Part shown: piece by piece, positions 1-10,900 of the stretch
Layout of the letters: every line of letters begins with the position of its first letter
How positions within the stretch are numbered: the first letter of the stretch is position 1
Assembly: GCA_959347315.1 (NCBI GenBank)
Contig: OY365810.1
Location: 3,824,967-3,888,966, forward strand
Direction: 5' to 3'
Length of the DNA stretch: 64,000 nt
Source of the DNA: Bimastos eiseni
Taxonomy: Eukaryota > Annelida > Clitellata > Crassiclitellata > Lumbricidae
The notes under the pieces: model-generated
The model's database searches: none
Told to the model about the DNA's origin: nothing
Seen by the model: only the letters and a program-made list of their open reading frames with translations
Translations under genes and position numbers: made by a program

Positions 1-3000
1 TCAGTTCCAGCTCCAGCTCCCGGTCAATCAGCCTCATCCCCAGGTTATTCAGCCCCTGCTCCAGGTCAGTCAGCCACCTCTCCAGAACAATCAACCCCAG
101 CTCCAAGTGAGTCAGCCCCAGTCCCAGGTGACCCAACTCCAGGTCAGTCTGCCCCAGCTCCAGGTCAATCAGCCCCAGTCTCGGGTCAATCAGCCCCAGC
201 TCCAGGTCAGTCAGCCCCATCCCCAGGTCAGTCTGTCTCTGCTACAGGTAAGTCGGCATCAGCTCCAGGTCATTCTGCCCCAGCTTCAGGTCAGTCAGCC
301 CCAGCTCCAGGTCAATCAGAACCAGCTCTAGGTAAGTCAGCTTCAGATCCAGGTCAATCAGCCCCAGTCTCAGGGCAGTCAGCCCCAGCGCCAGGTCAGT
401 CTGTCTCTGCTCCAGGTCACTCGCCATCAGCTCCAGGTCAATCTGCCCCAGCTTCAGGTCAGTCAGCCCCAGCACCGGGTGACTATGCCCCAGCTCCAGG
501 TCAATCAGAACCAGCTCCAGGTCAGTCAGCTTCAGCTCCAGGTCAATCAGCCCCAGCTCCAGGTCAGTCAGCCCCAGCTCCAGGTCAATCAGAACCAGCT
601 CCAGGTCAGTCAGCTTCAGCTCCAGGTCAATCAGCCCCAGCTCCAGGTCAGTCAGCCCCAGGTCACTCTGTCTCTGCTCCAGGTCAGTCGGCATCAGCTC
701 CAGGTCAGTCAGCTTCAGCTCCAGGTCAATCAGCCCCAGCTCCAGGTCAGTCAGCCCCAGCTCCAGGTCAATCAGAACCAGCTCCAGGTCAGTCAGCTTC
801 AGCTCCAGGTCAATCAGCCCCAGCTCCAGGTCAGTCAGCCCCAGGTCACTCTGTCTCTGCTCCAGGTCAGTCGGCATCAGCTCCAGGTCAGTCAGCTTCA
901 GCTCCAGGTCAATCAGCCCCAGACTCAGGTCAATCAGTCCCAGCTCCAGTTCAGTCAGCCCCAGGTCAGTCTGTCTCTGCTCCAGGTCAGTCGGAATCAG
1001 CTCCAGGTCATTCTGCCCCAGCTTCAGGTCAGTCAGCCCCAGCTCCGGGTGACTATGCCCCAGCTCCAGGTCGATCAGCTCCAGCTCCAGGTCAATCATC
1101 CTCAGTTCCAGGTCAATCAGCTTCAGCGCCAGCTCCAGGTCAATCAGCCCCAGTTGCCGGTCATTCAGCCCCAGCTCCAGGTCAGTCAGCCCCAGCCTCC
1201 GGTCAATCAGCCACAGCTCCTGGTCAGTCTGCCTCTGCTCCAGGCCAGTCACCATCAGCGCCTGGTCATTCTGCCCCAGCTTTAGGTCAGTCAGCCCCAG
1301 CTCCTGGTCAGGATGCCCCAGCTCCAGGTCAGTCAGCTTCAGCTCCAGGTCAATCAGCTCCAGTCTCGGGTCAGTCAGCCCCAGCGCCAGGTCAGTCTGT
1401 CTCTCCTCCAGGTCAGTCGCCATCAGCTCCAGGTCAATCTGGCCCAGCTTCAGGTCAGTCAGCTCCAGCTCCGGGTCAGTATGCCCCAGCTCCAGGTCAA
1501 TCAGAACCAGCTCCAGGTCAGTCAGCTTCAGCTCCAGGTCAATCAGCCCCAGTCTCAGGTCAATCAGCCCCAGCACCAGGTCAGCCAGCCCTAGCCCCAG
1601 GTCAGTCTGTCTCTGCCACAGGTCAGTCTGTCTCTGCTCCAGGTCAGTCGGCATCAGCTCCAGGTCATTCTGCCCCAGCTTCAGGTCAGTCAGCCCCAGC
1701 TCCGGGTGACTATGCCTCAGCTCCAGGTCGATCAGCTCCAGCTCCAGGTCAATCAGTCCCAGCTTCAGGTCAATCAGCCTCCGCTCCAGGTCAATCAGCC
1801 CCAGTTGCTGGTCATTCAGCCCCAGCTCCTGGTCAGTCAGCCCCAGCTCCCGGTCAATCAGCCCCAGCTCCTGGTCAGTCAGCATCAGCGCCTGGTCATT
1901 CTGCCCCGGCTCCAGTTCAGGATACCCCAGCTCCAGGTCAATCAGAACCAGCTCCAGGTCTGTCAGCTTCAGCTCCAGCTATAGGTCAATCAGCCCCAGT
2001 CTCAGGTCAATCAGCCCCAGCTCCAGGACAGTCTGCCTTTGCTCCAGGTCAGTCGGCATCAGCGCCAGGTCATTCTGCCCCAACTTCAGGTCAGTCTGCC
2101 CCTGCTCCAGGTCAGTCAGAACCAGCTCCAGGTCTGTCAGCTTCAGCTCCAGCTATAGGTCAATCAGCCCCAGTCTCAGGTCAATCAGCCCCAGCTCCAG
2201 GACAGTCTGCCTTTGCTCCAGGTCAGTCGGCATCAGCGCCAGGTCATTCTGCCCCAACTTCAGGTCAGTCTGCCCCTGCTCCAGGTCAGTCAGAACCAGC
2301 TTCAGGTCTGTCAGCTTCAGCACCAGCTACAGGTCAATCAGCCCCAGACTCAGGTCAATCAGCCCCAGCTCCAGATCAGTCTGCCCCTGCTCAAGGTCCA
2401 TCAGCCCCGGCTCCAGGTCAGTTAGCTCCAGCTCCGGGTCAATCAGCTCCAGCTTCAGCTGAATCAGCTTCAGCTCCAGGACAGTCGGCCCTAGATCCAG
2501 GTCAGTCGGCATCATCTCCAGGTCATTCTGCCACAGGTCCAGGTCAGTCAGCTCCAGTTCCAGGTCAGTCAGCCCCTACTCCAGGTCGACCAGCCCCAGC
2601 TCCAGGTCAATCGGTTCCTGCTCGAGGTAAACCGGCCCCTCCTCGAGGTCATTCGGCCCCAGTTGCTGGTCAGCCAGCTCAAGCTCCAGGTCAATCAGCA
2701 CCACCTCGTGGTCAGGCAACCCCAGCTCCAGGTCAATCAGTTCCAGCTCCAGGTCAATCATCCCCAGCTCACGGTCAATCAGTCCCAACTCCAGATCAGT
2801 CAGCTTCAGCTCCAGCTCTAGGTCAATCAGCCCCAGTTGAAGGTCAATCAACCCCAGCTCCAGGTCAATTAGCGCCAGCTCCAGGTCAGTCTGCCTTTGC
2901 CCCAGGTCAGTCGGCATCAGCTCCAGGTCATTCTGCCCCAGCTTCAGGTCAGTCAGCCCCAGCTCCTGGTCAGGATGCCCCAGCTTCAGGTCAATCATCC

Positions 3001-6000
3001 CCAGCTTCAGGTCAATCAGCTCCAGTTGCAGGTCAATCAGCCCCAGCTCCAGGTCAGTCAGCCCCAGCTCCAGGTCAGTCTGCCTTTGCTCCAGGTCAGT
3101 CGGCATCAGCTCCAGGTCATTCTGCCCCAGCTCCAGGTCAGTCAGCCCCAGCTCCAGGTCAGTCAGGCCCAGCTCCTGGTCAGGATGCCCCAGCTCCAGG
3201 TCAATCAGTTCCAGCTCGAGGTCAATCAGCCCCAGCTTCTGGTCAATCAGCTTCTGTTACAGGTCAATCAGCCCCAGCTACAGGTCCGTCAGCCCCAGCT
3301 CCAGGTCAGTCTGCCTATGCTCCAGGTCAGTCGGCATCAGCTCCAGGTCATTCTGCCCCAGCTTCAGGTCAGTCAGCCCCAGCTCCTGGTCAGTATGCCC
3401 CAGCTTCAGGTCAATCAGCCACACCTCGAGGTCAGCAAGTCCCTGCTCCAGGTCAGTCAGCTCAAGCTCCAGGTAAATCGGCTCCTCCTCGAGGTCAGTC
3501 CGCCTCAGTCCCAGGTCAGTCAGCCCCAGCTCCGGGTCAATCAGTTCCAGCTCCACGTCAATCGGCTCCTAGTCGAAGTCAATCGGCCCCAGCTCCAGGT
3601 CAGTCTGCCCCAGCTCCAGGTCAGTCGGCTCCTACTCGAGGACAATCGGCCCCAGCTCCAGGTCAGTCTGCCCCAGCTCCGGGTCAATCAGTCCCAGTTC
3701 CAGGTCAATCAGCTCCAGCGTCTGGTCAGTCAGCTCCAGCTCCAGGTCAATCAGCACCACCTCTTGGTCAGGCAGCCCCAGCTCCAGGTCAATCTGCCCC
3801 AGCTCCAGGTCAGTCAGCCCCAGCTCCAGGTCAGTCAGTCCCAGCTCCAGGTCAATCGGCTCCTCCTCGAGGTCAATCGGCCCCAGCCCCAGCCCCAGGC
3901 CAGTCAGCCTCAGTTCCAGGTCAGTCAGCCCCAGCTCCGGGTCAATCAGTCCCAGCTCCAAGTCAATCAGCTCCAGCGTCTGGTCAGTCAGCTCCAGCTC
4001 CAGGTCAATCAGCACCACCTCTTGGTCAGGCAGCCCCAGCTCCAGGTCAATCTGCCCCAGCTCCAGGTCAGTCAGCTCCAGCTCCAGGTCCATCGGCTCC
4101 TACTCGAGGTCAATCCGTCGCACCTCGTCGTAAGCCAGCCCGAGTTCCAGGTCAGTCTGCCCCAGCTTCCGATCAGTCAGCTCCAGCTCCAGGTCAGTCT
4201 GCCCCAGCTCCAGGTCAGTCAGCTACAAGTAAATCGGCTCCTACTAGAGGTAAATCGGCACCAGCTCCCGGTCAGTCAGCCCCAGCTCCAGGTCAGTCAG
4301 CTCCAGCTCCAGGTCAATCGGCTCCTTCTCGAGGTCAATCGGCCCCAGCTCCAGGTCAATCAGTCGCACCTCGTCGTAAGCCAGCCCGAGTTCCAGGACA
4401 ATCTGCCCCAGCTCCAGGTCAGTCAGCTCCAGCCCCAGCTCCAGGTCAATCGGCTCCTACTCGAGGTCAATCGGCACCAGCTCCAGGTCAATCGGCTCCT
4501 ACTCGAGGACAATCGGCCCCAGCTCCAGGTCCGTCTGCCCCAGCTCCAGGTCAGTCGGCTCCTAGTCGAGGTCAATCGGCACCAGCTCCAGGTCACTCGG
4601 GTCTTACTAGAGGACAATCGGCCCCAGCCCCAGGTCAGTCTGCCCCAGCTCCAGGTCAGTCAGGCCCAGCTCCGGGTCAATCAGTCCCAGCTCCAGGTCA
4701 ATCGGCTCCTAGTCGAAGTCAATCGGCCCCAGCTCCAGGTCAGTCTGCCCCAGCTCCAGGTCAGTCAGCCCCAGCCCCGGGTCAATCAGTCAAAGCTCCA
4801 GGTCAATCAGCCCCAGCGTCTGGTCGGTCAGCTGCAGCTCCAGGTCAATCAGCACCACCTCGTGGTCAGGCAGCCCCAGCTCCAGGTCAATCGGCTCCTT
4901 CTCGAGGTCAATCGGCACCAGCTCCAGGTCAGTCAGCTCCAGCTCCGGGTCAATCAGCACCACCTCGTGGTCAGGCAGCCCCAGCTCCAGGTCAATCTGC
5001 CCCAGCTCCAGGTCAGTCAGCTCCAGCTGCAGCTCCAGGTCAATCGGCTCCTACCCGAGGTCAATCTGCACCAGCTCCAGGTCAGTCTGCCCCAGCTCCA
5101 GGTCAGTCAGCCCCAGCTCCTGGTCAATCAGCCCCAGCTCGAGGTCAATCAGCCCCAGCGCCTGGTCAGTCAGCCCCAGCTCCAGGTCAATCTGCCCCAG
5201 CTCCAGGTCAGTCAGCTCCAGCTGCAGCTCCAGGTCAATCGGCTCCTACCCGAGGTCAATCTGCACCAGCTCCAGGTCAGTCTGCCCCAGCTCCAGGTCA
5301 ATCAGCCCCAGCTCCTGGTCAATCAGCCCCAGCTCGAGGTCAATCAGCCCCAGCGCCTGGTCAGTCAGCCCCAGCTCCAGGTCAATCAGCACCACCTCGT
5401 GGTCAGGCAGCCCCAGCGCCAGGTCATTCTGCTGCTGCCCCAGGTCAGTATGCCCCAGCTCCAGCTCCAGGTCAATCGGCTCCTACTCGAGGTCAATCGG
5501 CACCAGCTCCAGGTCAATCGGCTCCTACTCGAGGACAATCGGCCCCAGCTCCAGGTCAGTCTGCCCCAGCTCCAGGTCAGTCAGCCCCAGCTCCAGGTCA
5601 ATCGGCCCCAACTCCAGGTCAGTCTGCCCCAGCTCCAGGTCAGTCAGCTCCAGCTGTAGCTCCAGGTCAATCAGCTCCTACCCGAAGTCATTCGGAACCA
5701 GCTCCAGGTCAATCGGCTCCTACTCGAGGACAATCGGCCCCAGCTCCAGGTCAGTCTGCCCCAGCTCCAGGTCAGTCGGCTCCTACTCGAGGACAATCGG
5801 CCCCAGCTCCAGGTCAGTCTGCCCCAGCTCCAAGTCAGTCAGCCCCAGCTCCAGGTCAATCGGCCCCAACTCCAGGTCAATCTGCCCCAGCTCCAGGTCA
5901 GTCAGCTCCAGCTGCAGCTCCAGGTCAATCACCTTCTACCCGAGGTCAATCGGCACCAGCTCCAGGTCAATCGGCTCCTACTCGAGGACAATCGGCCCCA

Positions 6001-7230
6001 GCTCCAGGTCAGTCGGCACCTAGTCGAGGTCAATTGGCACCAGCTTCAGGTCAGTCTGCCCCAGCTCCAGGTCAGTCAGCTCAAGCTCCTGGTCAATCTG
6101 CCCCAGCTCCAGGTCAGTCAGCTCCAGCTCCAGGTCAATCGGCTCCTACTCGAGGTCAATCGGCTCCTACTAGAGGTCAATCGGCTCCTACTCGAGGTCA
6201 ATCGGCGCCAGCTCCAGGTCAGTCTGCCCCAGCTCCAGGTCAGTCAGCTCCAGCTCCAGGTCAATCGGCTCCTACTCGAGGTCAATCGGCTCCTACTCGA
6301 GGTCAATCGGCTCCTACTCGAGGTCAATCGGCACCAGCTCCAGGTCACTCTGCCCCAGCTCCAGGTCAGTCAGATCCAGCTCCAGGTCAATCGGCTCCTA
6401 CTCGAGGACAATCGGCCCCAGCTCCAGGTCAGTCTGCCCCAGCTCCAGGTCAGTCAGTCCCAGCTCCAGGTCAATCGGCCCCAACTCCAGGTCTTTCAGC
6501 CCCAGCTCCTGGTCAATCAGCCCCAGCTTCAGGTCAGTCAGCCCCAGCTCCTGGTCAATCAGTCCCAGCTCCAGGTCAATCAGCCCCAGCGCCTGGTCAG
6601 TCAGCTCCAGCTCCAGGTCAATCAGCACCACTTCGTGGTCAGGCAGCCCCAGCACCACGTCATTCTGCTCCTGCTCCAGGTCAGTATGTCCCGGCTCCAG
6701 CTCCAGGTCAATCGGCTCCTACTCGAGGTCAATCGGCACCAGCTCCAGGTCAGTCTGCCCCATCTCCAGGTCAGTCTGCCCCAGCTCCAGATCAGTCAGC
6801 TCCAGTTCGAGCTCCAGGTCAATCGGCTCCTACTCGAGGTCAATCGGCCCCAGCTCCAGGTCAGTCTGCCCCAGCTCCATCTCCAGGTCAATCGGCTCCT
6901 ACTCGAGGTCAATCGGCCCCAGCTCCAGGTCAGTCTGCCCTAGCTCCAGCTCCAGGTCAATCGGCTCCTACTCGAGGTCAATCGGCCCCAGCTCCAGGTC
7001 AGTCTGCCCCAGCTCCAGGTCAATCGGCTCTTACTCGAGGTCAATCGGCCCCAGCTCCAGGTCATTCTGCCCCAGCTTCAGGTCAGGCAGCCCCAGCTCC
7101 TGGTCAGTATGCCCCAGCTCCAGGTCAATCAGCCCCAGCTTTAGGTCAGTCAGCTCCAGCTCCAGGTCAATCAGCTCCAGCACCAGGTCAATCAGCCCCA
7201 GCTCGAGGTCAGCCAGCCCCAGCTCGAAGT
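1..7230 (+). repeat. 21-bp coding minisatellite, about 7.2 kb
   Basis: Tandem array with a 21-bp core running the whole length of the coding frame. Unit lengths vary by whole codons only (skipped or added Ala-Pro pairs), so the frame never breaks. Near-identical longer blocks show recent duplication: the block starting near 1981 recurs near 2155 (174-bp offset), one near 661 recurs near 844 (183 bp), and one near 5026 recurs near 5221 (195 bp). All three offsets are multiples of three. Confidence 0.9.
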
Positions 7231-7539
7231 CAATCAGCTAAAGTTCAGTCAGCCCCAGCTAAAGGCCAGTCAACATCTAACTCGTCGTCTACAGCTCAAA
7301 AGGCAGCTTCTACATCCACCTCTGCTGCAAGGCAATCAGCATCTAGCTCGACATCTGGAACGGCAAATCCACCTTCTTATGGTTCACTCAAGCACCCAAA
7401 GGATTTTCAGGGCCCACCTGCTTTCGAATCGAACCACCTGCCCAGAGATGACGATTCTCACGATGTCGAGGACGATGAAAACGAAGATGATCATGAAGAT
7501 GACGATGATGATGAGGACAACGACGACGAGGATGACTAG
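1..7539 (+). CDS. Giant heptad-repeat (GQSAPAP) protein, 3' part, 5' end outside window
   Basis: One frame is open from base 1 to the stop ending at 7539 (2512 codons) without a single ATG, so the start and any signal peptide lie upstream. The unit is 21 bp / 7 residues, Gly-Gln-Ser-Ala-Pro-Ala-Pro, with variants carrying Glu, Val, Tyr or His, and from about base 3600 Thr-Arg in place of Ala-Pro. Copies differ mostly at third codon positions (CAA/CAG, TCA/TCT/TCG, GCC/GCT/GCA), and the unique C-terminus continues in the same frame; both facts identify this frame as the real one although the repeat opens others. After about base 7240 comes a Ser/Thr/Ala-rich linker, then a short mixed segment and a tail of about 25 residues that is nearly all Asp/Glu. 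No folded domain, Cys or membrane segment was seen. The composition suggests a disordered, possibly extracellular or structural protein, but that is inference and the function is unknown. It converges on the carrier gene to its right. Confidence 0.75.
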   Translation, partial: SVPAPAPGQSASSPGYSAPAPGQSATSPEQSTPAPSESAPVPGDPTPGQSAPAPGQSAPVSGQSAPAPGQSAPSPGQSVSATGKSASAPGHSAPASGQSAPAPGQSEPALGKSASDPGQSAPVSGQSAPAPGQSVSAPGHSPSAPGQSAPASGQSAPAPGDYAPAPGQSEPAPGQSASAPGQSAPAPGQSAPAPGQSEPAPGQSASAPGQSAPAPGQSAPGHSVSAPGQSASAPGQSASAPGQSAPAPGQSAPAPGQSEPAPGQSASAPGQSAPAPGQSAPGHSVSAPGQSASAPGQSASAPGQSAPDSGQSVPAPVQSAPGQSVSAPGQSESAPGHSAPASGQSAPAPGDYAPAPGRSAPAPGQSSSVPGQSASAPAPGQSAPVAGHSAPAPGQSAPASGQSATAPGQSASAPGQSPSAPGHSAPALGQSAPAPGQDAPAPGQSASAPGQSAPVSGQSAPAPGQSVSPPGQSPSAPGQSGPASGQSAPAPGQYAPAPGQSEPAPGQSASAPGQSAPVSGQSAPAPGQPALAPGQSVSATGQSVSAPGQSASAPGHSAPASGQSAPAPGDYASAPGRSAPAPGQSVPASGQSASAPGQSAPVAGHSAPAPGQSAPAPGQSAPAPGQSASAPGHSAPAPVQDTPAPGQSEPAPGLSASAPAIGQSAPVSGQSAPAPGQSAFAPGQSASAPGHSAPTSGQSAPAPGQSEPAPGLSASAPAIGQSAPVSGQSAPAPGQSAFAPGQSASAPGHSAPTSGQSAPAPGQSEPASGLSASAPATGQSAPDSGQSAPAPDQSAPAQGPSAPAPGQLAPAPGQSAPASAESASAPGQSALDPGQSASSPGHSATGPGQSAPVPGQSAPTPGRPAPAPGQSVPARGKPAPPRGHSAPVAGQPAQAPGQSAPPRGQATPAPGQSVPAPGQSSPAHGQSVPTPDQSASAPALGQSAPVEGQSTPAPGQLAPAPGQSAFAPGQSASAPGHSAPASGQSAPAPGQDAPASGQSSPASGQSAPVAGQSAPAPGQSAPAPGQSAFAPGQSASAPGHSAPAPGQSAPAPGQSGPAPGQDAPAPGQSVPARGQSAPASGQSASVTGQSAPATGPSAPAPGQSAYAPGQSASAPGHSAPASGQSAPAPGQYAPASGQSATPRGQQVPAPGQSAQAPGKSAPPRGQSASVPGQSAPAPGQSVPAPRQSAPSRSQSAPAPGQSAPAPGQSAPTRGQSAPAPGQSAPAPGQSVPVPGQSAPASGQSAPAPGQSAPPLGQAAPAPGQSAPAPGQSAPAPGQSVPAPGQSAPPRGQSAPAPAPGQSASVPGQSAPAPGQSVPAPSQSAPASGQSAPAPGQSAPPLGQAAPAPGQSAPAPGQSAPAPGPSAPTRGQSVAPRRKPARVPGQSAPASDQSAPAPGQSAPAPGQSATSKSAPTRGKSAPAPGQSAPAPGQSAPAPGQSAPSRGQSAPAPGQSVAPRRKPARVPGQSAPAPGQSAPAPAPGQSAPTRGQSAPAPGQSAPTRGQSAPAPGPSAPAPGQSAPSRGQSAPAPGHSGLTRGQSAPAPGQSAPAPGQSGPAPGQSVPAPGQSAPSRSQSAPAPGQSAPAPGQSAPAPGQSVKAPGQSAPASGRSAAAPGQSAPPRGQAAPAPGQSAPSRGQSAPAPGQSAPAPGQSAPPRGQAAPAPGQSAPAPGQSAPAAAPGQSAPTRGQSAPAPGQSAPAPGQSAPAPGQSAPARGQSAPAPGQSAPAPGQSAPAPGQSAPAAAPGQSAPTRGQSAPAPGQSAPAPGQSAPAPGQSAPARGQSAPAPGQSAPAPGQSAPPRGQAAPAPGHSAAAPGQYAPAPAPGQSAPTRGQSAPAPGQSAPTRGQSAPAPGQSAPAPGQSAPAPGQSAPTPGQSAPAPGQSAPAVAPGQSAPTRSHSEPAPGQSAPTRGQSAPAPGQSAPAPGQSAPTRGQSAPAPGQSAPAPSQSAPAPGQSAPTPGQSAPAPGQSAPAAAPGQSPSTRGQSAPAPGQSAPTRGQSAPAPGQSAPSRGQLAPASGQSAPAPGQSAQAPGQSAPAPGQSAPAPGQSAPTRGQSAPTRGQSAPTRGQSAPAPGQSAPAPGQSAPAPGQSAPTRGQSAPTRGQSAPTRGQSAPAPGHSAPAPGQSDPAPGQSAPTRGQSAPAPGQSAPAPGQSVPAPGQSAPTPGLSAPAPGQSAPASGQSAPAPGQSVPAPGQSAPAPGQSAPAPGQSAPLRGQAAPAPRHSAPAPGQYVPAPAPGQSAPTRGQSAPAPGQSAPSPGQSAPAPDQSAPVRAPGQSAPTRGQSAPAPGQSAPAPSPGQSAPTRGQSAPAPGQSALAPAPGQSAPTRGQSAPAPGQSAPAPGQSALTRGQSAPAPGHSAPASGQAAPAPGQYAPAPGQSAPALGQSAPAPGQSAPAPGQSAPARGQPAPARSQSAKVQSAPAKGQSTSNSSSTAQKAASTSTSAARQSASSSTSGTANPPSYGSLKHPKDFQGPPAFESNHLPRDDDSHDVEDDENEDDHEDDDDDEDNDDEDD

Positions 7540-7926
7540 ATTTCGGGTGATTCTTCAACGACCAAAAGTTCTGACCAAAACGGATGTTGACTAATTCTAT
7601 CGTTTCGAATGCGTAGTTATTAGTGAACGACTATTAATATCTAGCTGCCTTAGACAATGGTTGAACTTCGAAACCAGAGGTTTTTTCGAGAGTGATAATT
7701 GCCAATGTTGCGATGTATCTAATTCCTTGTTCGTCATAATTTTCTTTCTTATATATCTGACTGTCTCTGTTTCTGTTAATAGGCATATCATTGTTGTTTG
7801 GAAATTAATTTTTTCCCTTACAGGCTTGTCCTGAGTAAGTTTTGGATTGTGCTACCGTGTGCCGAATCAAATCAATTATTTGATATTTTTAGCCTAGAGC
7901 AGACACAATTTCTTGGTATTTGAAAA

Positions 7927-7932
7927 AATAAA
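7927..7932 (+). promoter_or_regulatory. Putative polyadenylation signal of the heptad-repeat gene
   Basis: An AATAAA lies about 390 bp after the stop codon, in AT-rich sequence with no coding character. It is the first canonical hexamer I noticed downstream; the cleavage site cannot be fixed. Confidence 0.4.
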
Positions 7933-10900
7933 CTAGAAGCAAACAAAAATCTTTTGTGATTCAGTTCTTGAGTTCATAACTGTTTTGTGAAGTCCCTTAA
8001 AATAGGCTACAGGCTGGGACGATGACAGGATCGATGGGTCCCTTGGCAGAGCAATCACGGGCCTAAAACTATCTAATGAAGTACATCTTTTCTGGAAATA
8101 GCTGCAGCAAATTCGTCTCTAATACCCTTGTACCCTAATGGAGGGCCTGATAAGGATCCATAAATATCGTCTGGTCTCTAAAATTGCATAGCCTCTGAAA
8201 AGTTATCCCCTCCCTCCATCTCGTCGGGCCTAGATACAGAAGAATCACAGTGCTAGATACAGGTAAGAAGAATATCGAAGAGGAACTAACTTGTCACTTT
8301 CACCACATAAAAACAGCAGCTAATATCCATTCATGTTCTTTGGTTTTGAATAATTATAAAGCATAGGGTAGTATGTGTGTTGTAGGATTCCCTTGTGGTA
8401 TTTGTTACGTCAATGGTCTAATGAGTTAGGTTTACGTAGGTACAAGTTTGAGGTAAGTCCGGAAGCTGGATCAGTATGGACTGGGTACTTGAACGAAGTG
8501 AACTAATGGTTAAATTTCAGTCTGTTTGTGACATCAGCGAGAGTCTAAATACAATGCAGATTAAACAGAACTATCGTCATCCAAAGCTTCCAAAATATGG
8601 ATTTCAAATCAGATAATCTGAGATGACTGTCAACTTTCAGTCACCCACCCGAATGTGCATCAACAATTCTGTCACCCTTCCGCACAATTCTCAACCTACG
8701 TGCACGTATGATGTAAGCCAAATACTAGGTTAAGTATTAAATAAAGGTCTCCACCAAACATCAATCATGTTGATGGGCTGAAGAAGACAATGCCATTTAG
8801 TACGATATAAACTATGTAAATAATCAAACTGAAGTTACCGGAATAGATCAAATATTCCGGTTCTAACTAGTTGTTCGACTTAGCATAGACCGACACAATT
8901 CTCAAGTGTAGTGTGCAAACCCATACCTGGACGTGCATTTGGAAACGTGTACGCATGCTAATTATAATGCTAGCCCTTTGTGCATACTCGTCATACCACA
9001 CATCACGCGACGTAAAAGCTACTATAACTTGATCTAGAACAGCACCCGATTAAGAATTCAGTTCACTCCCCATCCGTCAGTTTAACTAGCGAACTGATGA
9101 AGACGAAAATGTCCTCTGCGATTATTTACAAAAGACAAGAAACCGCCCACCATAATGTAGTGTAATGTTTACTTCTATAATGGAACAATTCTATAGCGCA
9201 CCCTCAAGATACCTACTCAGAACACCGTAGCCACTCTGCTTGAAGTCGTTTTCTTAATGTTTGTCGTACTATGGCGTTCAACTTTGTCCCACAGAGTGGT
9301 GCGAGTCCATTTCCTCTGCTCTATGAATATATTTTGAATTTCTTACTGATGCAGCCTGCCTAAATGGCATTTGACAAAAACTACAAACGGTTCTAAAAAC
9401 GGTTCTAAGTTATCTTAAACACTACGTAGAACGTTTTAGCTACTGAACATAGAAGCTGGATGTGATGAAAAGAATCCTACATAAATAGACGCTGGATGTG
9501 AAGAAAAATTCCTCCTTAATTATCCCGTTTTAGACCAATAAAGTTTAATTTGTCGGATAAATCGCAAAAAATGCAGGTTGTAAAGTTTTGAACAGAGTTC
9601 TTCTAATGCAAAACACTGCAAAATCAGCAATGTTCATCGTCCGTTGTTTGCAAAGCTATAAAATCAGTCCAATGTGTGATATAGAAAAACCTGGTTGGTA
9701 TTTGACAAGTGCACATATTTGGCACACAGCACATGCCATTAGCATAATTGACTGTAATAAATTGAGGCATTGAATTTTTGATACAATGGGTCATGTTCAT
9801 TTTACGAACATTGGTCCGCCACGGTACTGATGACCTCAAGTCGTCAACGTTGATTTATTCGTGCATTCTTCTGACCCTGGGCCAAGTGCATCAACCAAAT
9901 AATACATAATATTTTATGCATATGTACACACATATAAACAAACACCCCCATCCATACACATCTATATACACCTATACACACACCTACACACGCGCAGCCC
10001 TACAGCTACACACACAAAATACACACAAACACATCTAAGCACACGCACACACATATGTACGATATATGTATGTGTAGGTGTATACGTGTGTGTGTGTAGC
10101 TGTGTTTATAGGTGTGTGTGTGTGTGTCTGTGTGTGTGTGAGTGAGTGTGTGCTTAGCTGAAAACATTAGACTACATTCAAGACGATTTTGAACATGAGT
10201 TATCCATTTCTATTTCGGTTTTGTGTTAAAATGTAATATCAGTATTTCAGATGTTGTCAGAAGCCTATTGGCCGAATTTTTGTAAAACGGACACAGGCTA
10301 ATTTGCATAATCTATTTGACATAAGTCAAAAATATTAATACATACGGTCAACAATTGTCATCAAGGCGAACTTATTGGCTGAACTTATAAAACAGAATGG
10401 TAAACCTGTCATTACAGATAATTAAGATTAGTACCTTTTACATTTTTCCATTTACATTACTCTATCAATATTTATGCGAGTGTTATGTTAAATCTATGGC
10501 TTGGTCTAAAACATATCAATTGTGAAGTAATTCATTTCTCCAGATGTTTATATTTTGCAACAACTCATTAAACTGAAAATAATGTCACAATATCCAAGGA
10601 CAAATTCAAATTGTGCCAACTTTATAAAGGCACAGCCAAAATTCTGCTAGGAAACATCACTTTACATATTGTCACAACTTATTCAACTCCTGGCATTGAT
10701 GCAATCATATACTCTACGATAATCTCAAGATTTATTGTTTATTCAAATTTATGAAGGCACAGCCAACATTTTGTTTGGAAATATCACTAAAACGAATATG
10801 ATCAACAAAACACAGTGCTAAGGGTTAACAGCAAACTATTCAACAAGTATTTGTATGTGAAATCCTTATACACATGTTTATAACCTGATCTTTGCTAAAA

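Noticed and set aside
242..1885. Long minus-strand ORF of Leu-Thr-Asp-Leu-Glu-Leu repeats, and others like it to 6658
   Set aside because: Antisense translation of the 21-bp repeat. It breaks repeatedly while the + heptad frame never does, and it has no unique sequence.
2897..5659. Plus-strand 920-codon ORF of Val-Ser-Gln-Pro-Gln-Leu-Gln repeats
   Set aside because: Shifted frame of the same array. It ends inside the repeat, whereas the heptad frame continues into a unique acidic C-terminus, and variation fits the third positions of the heptad frame.
6034..7539. A start for the repeat protein at 6034
   Set aside because: The codon there is TTG, not ATG, and the same frame is open through to base 1.
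9075..9110. Hammerhead-ribozyme-like CTGATGA...GAAA
   Set aside because: The spacer is only four bases and stems I and III could not be drawn; only a small unrelated hairpin is present.
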